A program made the position numbers and the translations under genes. Under the pieces are notes generated by a model, which made no database searches, had not been told where the DNA came from, and worked only from the letters and a program-made list of their open reading frames with translations. DNA of 64,000 nt from Microbacterium pygmaeum (GTDB lineage: Bacteria; Actinomycetota; Actinomycetes; Actinomycetales; Microbacteriaceae), in the NCBI RefSeq assembly GCF_900100885.1, contig NZ_LT629692.1, forward strand, positions 1,674,001 through 1,738,000. The letters run 5' to 3'. Positions 34,520 through 43,865 of the stretch are shown here, piece after piece. The stretch's first letter is position 1. Every line of letters starts with the position of its first letter.

Positions 34520-37276
34520 TTGGCAACAGGCAAGAAGCTCGTCATCGTCGAGTCACCGACGAAGATGAAGTCGATCCAGGGCTACCTCGGCGATGACTAC
34601 GAGGTGCTCAGTTCGGTCGGTCACATCCGCGACCTCGCGAGCAAGAAGGACATCCCGGCTGACAAGAAGTCGGCGTACGGCAAGTACTCGATCGACATCG
34701 ACAACGACTTCGACCCCTACTACGTCGTCAACGATCGCAAGACCAAGACGGTCGCCGAGCTGAAGCGCGCGCTCAAGGGCGCCGACGAAGTCCTGCTCGC
34801 CACTGATGAGGACCGCGAGGGCGAAGCCATCGCCTGGCACCTCCTCGAGGTGCTCAAGCCGAAGGTGCCCGTGCGCCGGATGGTCTTCCACGAGATCACC
34901 AAGGACGCCATCCGCGCGGCCGTGGACAACACCCGCGAACTTGATCTCGCGCTGGTCGACGCCCAGGAGACCCGCCGGGTCCTGGACCGCCTCTACGGCT
35001 GGGACGTCTCCCCGGTCCTGTGGCGAAAGGTCGGCAGCGGACGTGAGGGAGCCGCGCTCAGCGCCGGCCGCGTGCAGTCCGCCGCGACGCGAATGGTCGT
35101 CGATCGCGAGCGCGAGCGCATGGCGTTCGTGTCGGCCGGCTACTGGGACGTCGAGGCCCTCGCCGTCAAGCAGGAGAAGGCGGGCGAAGCCGAGAGCTTC
35201 ACGACGCGCCTGGCCCGCGTCGGCGGCTCGCCGCTGGCCCGAGGCACCGACTTCGACGATCGCGGTCAGCTGAAGAAGGCCGTCGTCGTCCTCGACGAGC
35301 AGAAGGCCCGAGCACTGGCCGCCGCCGTCGAAGGCGTGGGACAGGCATCCGTCACCGCCCTCGAGGCGAAGCCCGGAACGCGCAGCCCCAAGCCGCCGTT
35401 CACCACCTCGACGCTGCAGCAGGAATCCGGTCGCAAGCTCTCGATGAGCGCCAAGCACGCCATGAGCGTCGCGCAGCGCCTGTACGAGAAGGGGTTCATC
35501 ACCTATATGCGCACCGACTCGACGGCGCTCAGCACGCAGGCGATCCGCGCCGCACGCGAGCAGGCCGTTGAGCTGTACGGGGCCAAGGCCGTGCCGCTGA
35601 ACCCCCGTGTCTACAAGAGCAACAGCAAGAACGCCCAGGAGGCGCACGAGGCGATCCGTCCCTCGGGCGAGCAGTTCCGGCGGCCGACCGAGGTGTCGGG
35701 GGAGCTGGATCGCGACGAGCAGCGCATGTACGACCTCATCTGGAAGCGGACGATCGCCAGCCAGATGTCGGATGCGAAGTACGAGACCACGACCGTCACG
35801 CTGGCCGTGGACGCCACAATCGAAGGCGTCACCCAGAAGGCCGAGTTCACTGCGTCGGGCACCGTCTACACGTTCAAGGGATTCCTCGAGGCGTACGAGG
35901 AAGGGCGAGACGAGAAGCGCAACGAAGCAGACAAGGCCGACGACCAGTCGCTTCCCGTCCTCGCAGTCGGCGACACGCTGCGTCTGAAGGACGTCGAGCC
36001 CAAGGGCCACGCCACCACGCCCAAGCCCCGCTACACCGAGGCGAGCCTGGTCAAGGCGCTCGAGGAGAAGGGGATCGGCCGACCGTCGACGTTCGCGAGC
36101 ATCATCGACGTGATCCTGGATCGCGGCTACGTGACCAAGCGCGGCCAGGCGCTCGTGCCGAGCTGGCTGGCCTTCAGCGTGGTCCGGCTGCTCGAGGAGC
36201 ATTTCGCGGACCTCGTCGACTACGACTTCACCGCCGCCCTGGAAGACGACCTCGATGCGATCGCCCGCGGCGAACAGCAGCGCACCGCGTGGCTGCGGGA
36301 GTTCTACTTCGGCTCGGATGCGCACGTCGGGCTTCGCAACATCGTCGACAACCTCGGCGAGATCGACGCCCGCGAACTGAACGCGACGCGGATCAGCGAC
36401 ACCACGACGCTGCGCTTCGGCAAGTACGGACCGTATCTCGATGTCATCGACCCGGCCGACGCGGACGCACCGCCGCGGCGTGTGAACATCCCCGAAGAGC
36501 TGGCGCCGGACGAGCTCACCGTGGAGAAGGCGCAGGAGCTCATCGACGCCCCGGTCGCGGGCAATCGCGTCCTCGGCGAGAATCCCGACAACGGCAAGCT
36601 CGTCATCGTCAAGGACGGCCGGTTCGGCCCGTACATCGAGGAGAACGACCCGGAAGACCCGACCGCGGTCGACGAGAGCACGGGCGAAGTCATCGAGGAA
36701 GCACCCAAGAAGGCGCCCGCCAAGCGCGGAGCCGCCAAGAAGGATGCTGCGCCCAAGCCGCGCACCGCGTCGCTGTTCAAGAGCATGTCGGTGGACACGA
36801 TCGATCTCGAGACGGCACTGCGCCTTCTGGATCTGCCGCGCACCGTCGGCACCGACCCTGAGTCCGGCGAACCGATCACGGCCCAGAACGGCCGCTACGG
36901 CCCCTACCTGAAGAAGGGGACCGACTCGCGCACCCTGGATTCCGAGCAGCTCATCTTCGACATCGATCTCGAGCAGGCGCTCGCCGTGTACGCGCTTCCG
37001 AAGTACGGCGCCCGCCGTGCCTCCAGCGCGCTGAAGGAGTTCGAGAACGACCCGGTCAGCGGCAAGCAGATCAAGCTGAAGGACGGACGGTTCGGGCCGT
37101 ACGTCACGGACGGCGAGACCAACGCCACGATCCCGCGCGGCGAGACCGCGATGGACGTGACCTTCGAACGTGCGGTCCAGCTCATCGCGGACAAGCGGGC
37201 CAAGGGTCCGGCGCCCAAGCGCGCTCCGGCGCGCAAGGCGTCGACGACCCGCAAGACGCCCGCCGCCAAGAAATGA
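34520..37276 (+). CDS. topA: DNA topoisomerase I
   Basis: Type IA topoisomerase relaxing negative supercoils, 918 residues. Toprim domain starts KKLVIVESPTKMKSIQ; catalytic Tyr lies in FITYMRTDST; the C-terminus carries repeated Topo_C_Rpt units (each with GRFGPYI/GRYGPYL) and a Lys/Ala-rich tail, no zinc fingers, as in other actinobacteria. I choose TTG 34520 because AAAGGA lies 8 bases upstream and the predicted TATGGT -10 box (34489-34494) would start the mRNA near 34501, downstream of the alternative ATG 34490. tmk follows with a 4-base overlap. Confidence 0.95.
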   Translation: MATGKKLVIVESPTKMKSIQGYLGDDYEVLSSVGHIRDLASKKDIPADKKSAYGKYSIDIDNDFDPYYVVNDRKTKTVAELKRALKGADEVLLATDEDREGEAIAWHLLEVLKPKVPVRRMVFHEITKDAIRAAVDNTRELDLALVDAQETRRVLDRLYGWDVSPVLWRKVGSGREGAALSAGRVQSAATRMVVDRERERMAFVSAGYWDVEALAVKQEKAGEAESFTTRLARVGGSPLARGTDFDDRGQLKKAVVVLDEQKARALAAAVEGVGQASVTALEAKPGTRSPKPPFTTSTLQQESGRKLSMSAKHAMSVAQRLYEKGFITYMRTDSTALSTQAIRAAREQAVELYGAKAVPLNPRVYKSNSKNAQEAHEAIRPSGEQFRRPTEVSGELDRDEQRMYDLIWKRTIASQMSDAKYETTTVTLAVDATIEGVTQKAEFTASGTVYTFKGFLEAYEEGRDEKRNEADKADDQSLPVLAVGDTLRLKDVEPKGHATTPKPRYTEASLVKALEEKGIGRPSTFASIIDVILDRGYVTKRGQALVPSWLAFSVVRLLEEHFADLVDYDFTAALEDDLDAIARGEQQRTAWLREFYFGSDAHVGLRNIVDNLGEIDARELNATRISDTTTLRFGKYGPYLDVIDPADADAPPRRVNIPEELAPDELTVEKAQELIDAPVAGNRVLGENPDNGKLVIVKDGRFGPYIEENDPEDPTAVDESTGEVIEEAPKKAPAKRGAAKKDAAPKPRTASLFKSMSVDTIDLETALRLLDLPRTVGTDPESGEPITAQNGRYGPYLKKGTDSRTLDSEQLIFDIDLEQALAVYALPKYGARRASSALKEFENDPVSGKQIKLKDGRFGPYVTDGETNATIPRGETAMDVTFERAVQLIADKRAKGPAPKRAPARKASTTRKTPAAKK

Positions 37277-37917
37277 CGGCGGGCCTCTTCCTCACCTTCG
37301 AGGGCGGTGACGGGGTCGGCAAGACGACCCAGGCGGCGATCCTGGAGGAGTGGCTCACCGCTCGCGGGAGGAGCGTCGTGCGCACCCGCGAACCGGGCGG
37401 AACCGAGGTGGGCGTGCTGGTGCGCGACATCGTGCTGCACCATCGCGGCGAGGTCGCGGCGCGCGCGGAGGCGCTGCTCTACGCCGCCGATCGCGCGCAG
37501 CACATCGAGACGGTGGTGCGCCCTGCACTGGAGCGCGGGGATGTCGTGATCCAGGATCGCTACATCGACTCGTCGGTCGCCTATCAGGGCGCCGGTCGCA
37601 TCCTCGGCCGCGACGAGGTCCGCGATCTCTCGCTGTGGGCGACCGGTGGGCTGCTGCCGGATCTGACCGTCCTGCTGGACCTCGATCCCGCCCGAGCGCG
37701 CGAGCGCCTCGAAGCCGACGACAAGCCTTTCGACCGGCTCGAGGCCGAGAAGAGCGTCTTCCACGACCGGGTGCGCGAGGAGTTCCTCGCGCTCGCCGCT
37801 TCCGAGCCGGAGCGCTTCCTCGTGCTGGATGCCGCTCGCGCGGCATCCGACCTCGCCACCGACATCCAGGGACGGGTGCAGGCCCTGCAGGGCGGAACCG
37901 TCGGAACCGCCGATTAG
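37273..37917 (+). CDS. tmk: Thymidylate kinase
   Basis: Phosphorylates dTMP to dTDP. 214 residues with P-loop FEGGDGVGKTTQ, RTREPGGTEVG, and the DRY-containing IQDRYIDSSVAYQG lid region. Starts in the topA stop (ATGA), so it is translated from the topA message. Together with thymidine kinase at 16.9 kb it supports dTTP supply. Confidence 0.96.
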   Translation: MTAGLFLTFEGGDGVGKTTQAAILEEWLTARGRSVVRTREPGGTEVGVLVRDIVLHHRGEVAARAEALLYAADRAQHIETVVRPALERGDVVIQDRYIDSSVAYQGAGRILGRDEVRDLSLWATGGLLPDLTVLLDLDPARARERLEADDKPFDRLEAEKSVFHDRVREEFLALAASEPERFLVLDAARAASDLATDIQGRVQALQGGTVGTAD

Positions 37918-37926
37918 GCTGAGTCG

Positions 37927-39117
37927 ATGGCCAGCACCGCGGTGGAGCCCGCGCCCGAGACAGGTGCGGACGCGGTCCCATGGGGCGCGGTGTGGGGGCA
38001 GGACGACGCTGTCGCGGCGCTGCAGGCCGCGGCATCCGATCCCTCCGCGCTGACGCACGCGTGGCTGATCACCGGGCCTCCGGGGTCGGGCCGCTCCACG
38101 CTCGCAGCCGCGTTCGCCGCCGCCCTGATCTGCGAACCCGGCGACGAGCGGGCGATGCGCCAGGTGCTCAGCGGCACCCACCCGGACCTGGCCGCGCTGC
38201 GTACCGAGGGCGTCATCATCTCGATCAAGGACGCCCGAGCGCTCGTCGAGCGGTCCTACTTCTCGCCGTCGCTCGGCCGGTACCGGGTGATCATCATGGA
38301 AGACGCCGACCGCATGACCGAGCGCACGTCCAACGTGCTGCTCAAGGCGCTCGAAGAGCCGCCCGAGCGCACCGTGTGGGTGCTCTGCGCGCCGAGCGAC
38401 GCCGACCTCCTGCCGACCATCCGTTCCCGGGTGCGGACGCTGCGCCTCCGCGAACCCGATGTCGAGGACGTCGCCCGACTCATCTCGCAGCGCACCGGGA
38501 TCGACGTCTCGGTCGCGGAGCAGTCCGCCCGGCATGCACAACGGCACATCGGGATGGCGCAGCGGCTGGCCACGGACGCAGCCGCACGCGCCCGTCGTGA
38601 TGCGACACTGCGCGGCGTCCTTGCGGTGCGCGGCGTGGGAGATGCCGTGGAGGTGGCGGGGCGCGTCGTCCAGGCGGCCACCGAAGACGCCAAGGCGCTC
38701 ACCGCTGAGCGCGATGAGGCCGAGCGATCCTCGCTGCTGCGCACGCTCGGCATCGCCGAGGGCGCCGCCGTACCGCCGGCGGTGCGCTCGCAGCTCAGCG
38801 CCCTCGAGGACGATCAGAAACGTCGCGCGACCAGGAGCCTGCGCGACGGCATCGATCGGGTGCTCACCGATCTGCAGTCGCTGTTCCGCGACGTGGTGAT
38901 GCTCCAGTACGGCCGCGGCGGCCCGGGCGACGCCGATCTTATCAACCGCGAACTGGCGGAGGACCTCCGCGCCCTCGCCGCGGCCTGGCCCGTCGCCCGC
39001 GCCCTCGTCGTCCTGGACCAGATCGCCGAGACTCGGCGCAACCTCGAACAGAACGTCGCCCCGACCCTCGCCCTCGAAAGCATGCTCGTGACCGTTGCGA
39101 GCGGGAGGACCCTGTGA
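37927..39117 (+). CDS. holB: DNA polymerase III delta' subunit
   Basis: Clamp-loader subunit paired with DnaX. The 396-residue AAA+ protein has GPPGSGRSTLAAAFA where the Walker A Lys is Arg, fitting the non-hydrolysing delta' role, and MEDADRMTERTSNVLLKALEEPPER as sensor/arginine region (SRVRT nearby as IRSRVRTL). No zinc-knuckle cysteines are evident. ATG 37927 is 7 bases after a TAGGCT -10 box (37915-37920), so it has a leaderless promoter of its own besides read-through from tmk. Confidence 0.93.
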   Translation: MASTAVEPAPETGADAVPWGAVWGQDDAVAALQAAASDPSALTHAWLITGPPGSGRSTLAAAFAAALICEPGDERAMRQVLSGTHPDLAALRTEGVIISIKDARALVERSYFSPSLGRYRVIIMEDADRMTERTSNVLLKALEEPPERTVWVLCAPSDADLLPTIRSRVRTLRLREPDVEDVARLISQRTGIDVSVAEQSARHAQRHIGMAQRLATDAAARARRDATLRGVLAVRGVGDAVEVAGRVVQAATEDAKALTAERDEAERSSLLRTLGIAEGAAVPPAVRSQLSALEDDQKRRATRSLRDGIDRVLTDLQSLFRDVVMLQYGRGGPGDADLINRELAEDLRALAAAWPVARALVVLDQIAETRRNLEQNVAPTLALESMLVTVASGRTL

Positions 39118-40685
39118 CCACCATGCCCGCGAAGCGACCCTCCGGGCGTCGCGTTCCCCGACTCGTCGCGATCATCTCCGGACTGGCCGCGGCCGCAGTG
39201 GCGCTGTCCGGATGCCTGTACTCGATGATCCCGGAAGCCCGGCCGTCGGCCACCAGCAGCAAGAGCCCGGACACGGGGGGCGTCTCGGCAGACCTGCTGC
39301 CCTTCTACGAGCAGCAGCTGACCTGGTCGGACTGTGCGACGGGCATGGACTGCACCACGGTGCGAGCACCGCTGGACTGGTCGGATCCGTCGGCCGGCGA
39401 GATCGAGCTGTCCGTCATCCGCCAGCGCGCGGCGTCCGGGGAGGCGCTCGGTTCGCTGCTGACCAACCCCGGTGGTCCGGGCGCGAGCGGTGTGGAGCTC
39501 ATCCGCGACAGCGTCGACTTCGCCGTCGGGGACGCGCTGCAGCAGAGCTACGACGTCATCGGCTTCGACCCGCGCGGCGTCGGCGAGTCCTCGTCGGTGC
39601 ACTGCTACGACGCGCCCGAGATGGACGCCTACCTGTTCGACATCCCGGCCGATCCGCGCGGGAGTGATGCGTGGACGGCTGAGCGGATCGAGTGGAACGC
39701 GCGGTTCGCCGACGCGTGCGAGGCCGGAAGCTCCGGCATCCTGCCCTACATCACGACGGAGAACTCGGCCCGCGACATGGACCTGCTGCGTGCGGTGCTG
39801 GGCGACACCGAACTGAATTACCTCGGGTATTCGTACGGCACGTTCCTCGGCGCAACGTACGCGAAGCTGTACCCCGATCGCGTCGGGCGCATGGTGCTGG
39901 ACGGTGCGCTTGATCCGACCGCGTCGGGCACCGACGTGAGCACGATCCAGGCCGTCGGGTTCGAGTCGGCGCTGCGCGCCTACATGGCCGACTGTCTTGC
40001 AGGCTCGGAGTGTCCCTTCCGCGGCGCCGTGGATGAGGCCATGGCCGACCTCGGCACGTTGCTGGGGAGCGTGGACGCGTCGCCGATCCCTGCCTCGGAC
40101 GGCCGGCTCCTCGGTGCCGATTCGCTGCTGACCGGTATCATCGCCGCGCTGTACTCGCAGGACAGCTGGCCGTACCTGAGCGCTGCCCTGGAGGACACCC
40201 TGCAAGGGGGTGCCGACGTCGCCTTCCAGCTGGCGGACTTCTACTACAACCGTCAGGGCGGGGTCTACCTCGACAATTCGACCGAGGCCTTCCGGGCGTA
40301 CAACTGCATGGACTATCCGCTCGATTCGACCCCGGAGCAGCTGGCTGCCGCCGACACCCTGATCGCCGCGCAGGCGCCGACGATCGCGCCCTACTGGTCA
40401 GGGCCGGACACCTGCCAGGACTGGCCCTATCCGCCGACCGGAACCAGGGACCCGATCACCGCGGAGAGCGCCGCGCCGATCCTCGTGATCGGCACCACGA
40501 ACGATCCTGCGACGCCCTACCAGTGGTCGGTCGCCCTGGCCGATCAGCTCTCGTCGGGTGTGCTGATCACGCGCGTGGGCGAGGGTCACACCGGCTACAA
40601 CAAGGGCAACGCGTGCGTGGACGGCGCGGTCGAGGCGTACTTCCTCGAGGGGAGCGTCCCGCAGGACGGACTGCGGTGCGAGTAG
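39114..40685 (+). CDS. Secreted alpha/beta-hydrolase, tripeptidyl aminopeptidase-like lipoprotein
   Basis: 523-residue exported S33-type peptidase. A lipoprotein signal peptide ends LAAAAVALSGC with lipidation Cys. The catalytic triad is visible: Ser in LGYSYGTFLGATY, Asp in VIGTTNDPATPY, His in VGEGHTGYNKG; the last part matches the TAP-like C-terminal domain. It probably removes short N-terminal peptides outside the cell. GTG 39114 overlaps the holB stop (GTGA), an unusual coupling with a replication gene. Confidence 0.9.
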   Translation: MTTMPAKRPSGRRVPRLVAIISGLAAAAVALSGCLYSMIPEARPSATSSKSPDTGGVSADLLPFYEQQLTWSDCATGMDCTTVRAPLDWSDPSAGEIELSVIRQRAASGEALGSLLTNPGGPGASGVELIRDSVDFAVGDALQQSYDVIGFDPRGVGESSSVHCYDAPEMDAYLFDIPADPRGSDAWTAERIEWNARFADACEAGSSGILPYITTENSARDMDLLRAVLGDTELNYLGYSYGTFLGATYAKLYPDRVGRMVLDGALDPTASGTDVSTIQAVGFESALRAYMADCLAGSECPFRGAVDEAMADLGTLLGSVDASPIPASDGRLLGADSLLTGIIAALYSQDSWPYLSAALEDTLQGGADVAFQLADFYYNRQGGVYLDNSTEAFRAYNCMDYPLDSTPEQLAAADTLIAAQAPTIAPYWSGPDTCQDWPYPPTGTRDPITAESAAPILVIGTTNDPATPYQWSVALADQLSSGVLITRVGEGHTGYNKGNACVDGAVEAYFLEGSVPQDGLRCE

Positions 40686-40756
40686 CGCTCGTCCGGTTCG
40701 CGGCACCTTCGGTGACACTGTAAGATCGATGATCGTGCGACGCGCAAGCGAAGCGC

Positions 40757-40832
40757 GCCACCTTAGCTCAGTCGGCAGAGCATCTCACTCGTAATGAGAA
40801 GGTCGAGAGTTCGATTCTCTCAGGTGGCTCCA
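40757..40832 (+). tRNA. tRNA-Thr, anticodon CGT
   Basis: Cloverleaf with acceptor GCCACCT...AGGTGGC, D-arm GCTC-AGTCGGCA-GAGC, anticodon stem TCTCA/TGAGA around CTCGTAA (anticodon CGT), T-arm GAGAG-TTCGATT-CTCTC, discriminator T and an encoded CCA at 40830-40832. A TAAGAT -10 box lies at 40721-40726. It marks the change from core genes to accessory genes. Confidence 0.97.
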
Positions 40833-41001
40833 CATTCACCTGGTCAAATGGGCTTTGTCTGATTCCGGAAGGGATCACACAGTGGCCGATTCGACACTTA
40901 TTGGACACATTTCGCCACCTGACCGGGATTTCCGTTCCGGCCGGGCCGCATTCATCGCGTCGTCTCGACATGTCTTGCGACGTCTGGCGCACCTCTTGGG
41001 T

Positions 41002-41200
41002 ATGACCGATTACATTCCCAACGTTCTCGACGGTGTGATGACGACGAGCGAGCTCGCGGCGCATCTGAAGGTCAGTCGGCAGGTGATCTACGACCTCCGG
41101 CACGAAGGTCCTCGTGGATTCCACGTGGGCAAGGAGCTGCGGTACACCGTCTCCGAGATCAACGCCTGGCTCGCGCTCGCCGCGGCGAAACCGAATGCCG
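41002..41200 (+). pseudogene. Excisionase-type HTH gene, 3' end chimeric
   Basis: Codes for an excisionase/MerR-like DNA-binding domain: MTTSELAAHLKVSRQVIYDLR (helix-turn-helix), GPRGFHVGKELRYTVSEINAWL. Such proteins direct integrase on mobile elements. After about residue 66 the sequence turns into unrelated low-quality Arg/Ser-rich translation that runs on to 41571 and into the VOC gene, so the natural 3' end appears lost where a BRCT scrap begins. ATG 41002 is the likely start; TTG 40855 extends it. No integrase is present. It may still yield a functional fused protein. Confidence 0.5.
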
Positions 41201-41201
41201 C

Positions 41202-41327
41202 ACGGCGAAACTTCTCGTCGCCGCTGACCCGGGCTCCATGTCAGGAAAGGCCAAGCTCGCGCGCGACCAGGGCATCCCCATCGTCAACGAAGACGGCCTT
41301 GAGCGCCTCGTCGACCTCGCGAACTGA
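41202..41327 (+). pseudogene. BRCT-domain 3' fragment
   Basis: In a different frame from the HTH gene, 41 codons read TAKLLVAADPGSMSGKAKL, then ARDQGIPIVNEDGLERL and a stop at 41325-41327. This is the last part of a BRCT domain as found at the C-terminus of actinobacterial DnaQ-like exonucleases or DNA ligases. No start or upstream part exists, so it is a remnant. Confidence 0.7.
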
Positions 41328-41470
41328 CCGCGAATGCAATCGCGACGGAGCAATCGAGTCCAGTTCGCTGATCGAGGATCCTCGATCGGGACTGTGGGCG
41401 TCGCGATCACCGACGCGTACGGATAAGTGCACACTTGGTGCGCGTGCCCGGTCGCCAGTACGTTTCCCGT

Positions 41471-41821
41471 ATGACTGTGACGGGCATCGGCGGGCTGTTT
41501 TTCCGGAGTCGCGACCCGGAGGTTCGATCAGCCTGGTACCGGGAGCACCTCGGAATCGGCGCTGGCGCTGAGGGGGTCTGGCAGCAAGACGCGGGCATGA
41601 CCGTCTTCGCACCGTTTGCGGCTGACAGCGACTACTTCGGCTCCGACCAGCCGTTCATGATCAATCTCAGGGTTACAGGGCTCGATGCTCTCGTCACGAG
41701 GTTGGAAGCGGCTGGAATCGCAGTGGAGCGTCGCTCCGAGTGGGAGACGGAGCACGGCCGCTTCGCACGCATCCACGATCCGGAGGGTTTACCGCTGGAG
41801 CTCTGGGAGCTGCCAGACTGA
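41471..41821 (+). CDS. VOC-superfamily (glyoxalase/dioxygenase fold) protein
   Basis: 116-residue protein with GIGGLFFRSRDPEVRSAWYREHLGI (parts FFRSRDPEV and WYREHLGIG) at the start and IHDPEGLPLELWELPD at the end, the two edges of a vicinal-oxygen-chelate domain; the last Glu is a typical metal ligand. ATG 41471 is 7 bases after TACGTT (41459-41464), consistent with a leaderless mRNA. Substrate unknown. Confidence 0.85.
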   Translation: MTVTGIGGLFFRSRDPEVRSAWYREHLGIGAGAEGVWQQDAGMTVFAPFAADSDYFGSDQPFMINLRVTGLDALVTRLEAAGIAVERRSEWETEHGRFARIHDPEGLPLELWELPD

Positions 41822-41973
41822 CGCCACTCTGACCGCTCAACCGTGCTTGACCGGACAGTTGCGCAGAAATCAGTGACCATCGTTTCGCTGAGCGGAACTC
41901 CAGTGAGCACTGGGGGAGCGGCGCTTCGATTTCGTGCATGGTGCTGCAGCGGGCCTGTTGGGAGTATGGGGGT

Positions 41974-43317
41974 ATGACCTACGACGAATCTGATGTCCTG
42001 GCTCGCGGCCGTTACCGCCATGCGGTCGAGGCCGCGATCTGGGGTATGCCGGCCGTCAATTACCAGCTCATGCGGGAGACGATGACGGAGGGTGCGACGA
42101 ACGAGTTCGTGTACTGGTCGAAGTTGCTGGACTGGCGCAATCAGACGCTCACTCCGAACCCCGACCTCATCTACTACATGGCGTTCTTCGACACGCACGA
42201 CGGGCCGGTCGTGGTCGAGATCCCGGGCGAGAGCGACGGGCAGGCCCTGAACGGGTCGATCTGCAGTCTTTGGCAGGTTCCTCTTGAGGATGTCGGGCAT
42301 TTCGGCGTCGACGCGGGCCGCGGCGGAAAGTATCTCATCTTGCCCCCTGACTTCGATGAGCCGGTGCCTGAGGGGTACATCGTGTTGCCGTGCGAGACGT
42401 ATGGCAGCTACGCGCTTTTGCGCTCGGTGCTGGCAGAAGGCACGCAGGAGGCGCTCGACAGAGGGCTCGAGCTGTGTCGTCGGATTCGTGTCTACCCCTT
42501 GGCCGAAGCCAGCGACCCGCCGGAGACAAAGGCGCGTGATCTGCACGGTGACATCGTCGACACGACGATCCCCTACGATCTTCGCTTCTATGAGCTCCTG
42601 CACCGCGTGATCCAGAACGAGCCGCTGCTTGCCCGCGATCGAGCGTTCGAGCAGATGCTCGCCTCGATCGGCATCCGCAAAGACGAACCGTTCGACCCTT
42701 CGCCTGCCGACGTCGCGTTGCTTGAAGACGCGATCAGCGAGGCGCACGCGTGGCTCAAAGCCGAATACGAGCAGAGCTTCGATGCGTTCTTCGACGGCGC
42801 CAAATGGTTCTTCCCCGGCCGAGCGGACTTCACGGAAAGTCAACGCGACGGCTTCGATGCTCACCCTGAGGGCTACCCATACCCCAACCGCGGTGTCATC
42901 TACCACATGGCCTTCATCGGCATCCGCCGGCTCGGCATCGGCCAGTTCTACCTGGTGAACCTTCGCGACAGCGATGGCGACATCTTCTCCTCCTCGGCGA
43001 GCTACCGAATGCGCGTGCCCGCCGGCGTGCCCGTGTCACAGTTCTGGTCGGTGACCATGTACGACGCCGCAACCCACGCCTTCATCCGCGGCAACACGAA
43101 GTACTCGGTCTCGTCGCAGACTCCGGGACTCGCCACCAACGACGACGGCACCGTCGACATCTTCTTCGCACCCCACACGAGACCGGACCAGCACGCCAAC
43201 ACCATCGAGACCGGATCATCGACCAGCTTCGAGCTCATGTTCCGGTTCTACGGAGTCGGGCCCGAGGTCATGACGAAACAATGGGCCCTGAGCGACGTCG
43301 TCCGTACGTCCCACTAA
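41974..43317 (+). CDS. DUF1254/DUF1214 protein, copy 1
   Basis: 447-residue soluble protein. N-terminal DUF1254-type region: AAIWGMPAVNYQLMRETM, LTPNPDLIYYMAFFDTHDGPVVVEIP. C-terminal DUF1214-type region: VPVSQFWSVTMYDAATHAFI and SSFELMFRFYGVGPEVM. Function of the family is unknown; members often occur as duplicates. ATG 41974 has GGAG about 9 bases upstream. A divergent relative lies at 60818-62197 on the other strand. Confidence 0.88.
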   Translation: MTYDESDVLARGRYRHAVEAAIWGMPAVNYQLMRETMTEGATNEFVYWSKLLDWRNQTLTPNPDLIYYMAFFDTHDGPVVVEIPGESDGQALNGSICSLWQVPLEDVGHFGVDAGRGGKYLILPPDFDEPVPEGYIVLPCETYGSYALLRSVLAEGTQEALDRGLELCRRIRVYPLAEASDPPETKARDLHGDIVDTTIPYDLRFYELLHRVIQNEPLLARDRAFEQMLASIGIRKDEPFDPSPADVALLEDAISEAHAWLKAEYEQSFDAFFDGAKWFFPGRADFTESQRDGFDAHPEGYPYPNRGVIYHMAFIGIRRLGIGQFYLVNLRDSDGDIFSSSASYRMRVPAGVPVSQFWSVTMYDAATHAFIRGNTKYSVSSQTPGLATNDDGTVDIFFAPHTRPDQHANTIETGSSTSFELMFRFYGVGPEVMTKQWALSDVVRTSH

Positions 43318-43488
43318 CCCGGCCACGATCAACCGGACGCCCCGAAGCCGGTCCCCTTCCGGTTCCGCAGCCTTGCTGGCGTCGCACCCCGAACGGTCAG
43401 CTTGATGCAGTCGAGATCCTCCTCGAGGCACGCGTGGGCCTGCAAAAGATGGAAGCACGCCAGCCCGATCTGCCGGTATGGTCAGCCC

Positions 43489-43848
43489 ATGGTTGACGCT
43501 GTCGTGATGACCGACGTGGTGGGTCGCATCGTCTATTTCGATGCCGGAGCCGAGGCGCTGTTCGGGTACCAAGGTCAAGACGTGACGGGTGGCCCGGTCG
43601 ACATCCTCGTCCCCACCCGTCTCCGTGACGCGCACTGGTCGGGCTTTCATCGGGCGATGGAAGATCCGACGGTCAAAGACATGGCGGCCGACATGCCTGT
43701 TCTGTGCGCTGACGGTGAGATTCGCGAGTACGCCGGGCGACTGCTTGCACTCAGCAACGGGCTGGGGACTGCCGTGGGCGCGATCGCCATCTACTCCGAC
43801 GAACGATCAACCGGCATCCGGCCGTTCCGCGAACCCGAAGACCACTAG
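43489..43848 (+). CDS. Stand-alone PAS-domain protein
   Basis: 119-residue protein that is essentially one PAS sensor domain: AVVMTDVVGRIVYFDAGAEALFGY, DILVPTRLRDAHWSGFHRAMED, and EIREYAGRLLALSNG. There is no kinase, GGDEF or DNA-binding output domain. ATG 43489 is 7 bases after TATGGT (43477-43482), indicating a leaderless transcript. It may be a trans-acting sensor or a truncated one. Bases 43318-43488 before it hold no supported gene. Confidence 0.8.
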   Translation: MVDAVVMTDVVGRIVYFDAGAEALFGYQGQDVTGGPVDILVPTRLRDAHWSGFHRAMEDPTVKDMAADMPVLCADGEIREYAGRLLALSNGLGTAVGAIAIYSDERSTGIRPFREPEDH

Positions 43849-43865
43849 TCGAAGGTCGATGCGAG

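Noticed and set aside
38085..38115. Arg replacing the Walker A Lys in HolB as a defect
   Set aside because: Delta' subunits commonly lack ATPase function, so the change fits the family role.
40768..41124. Minus-strand frame containing PPERIELSTFSLRV
   Set aside because: This is the antisense translation of the tRNA-Thr gene, a common false protein.
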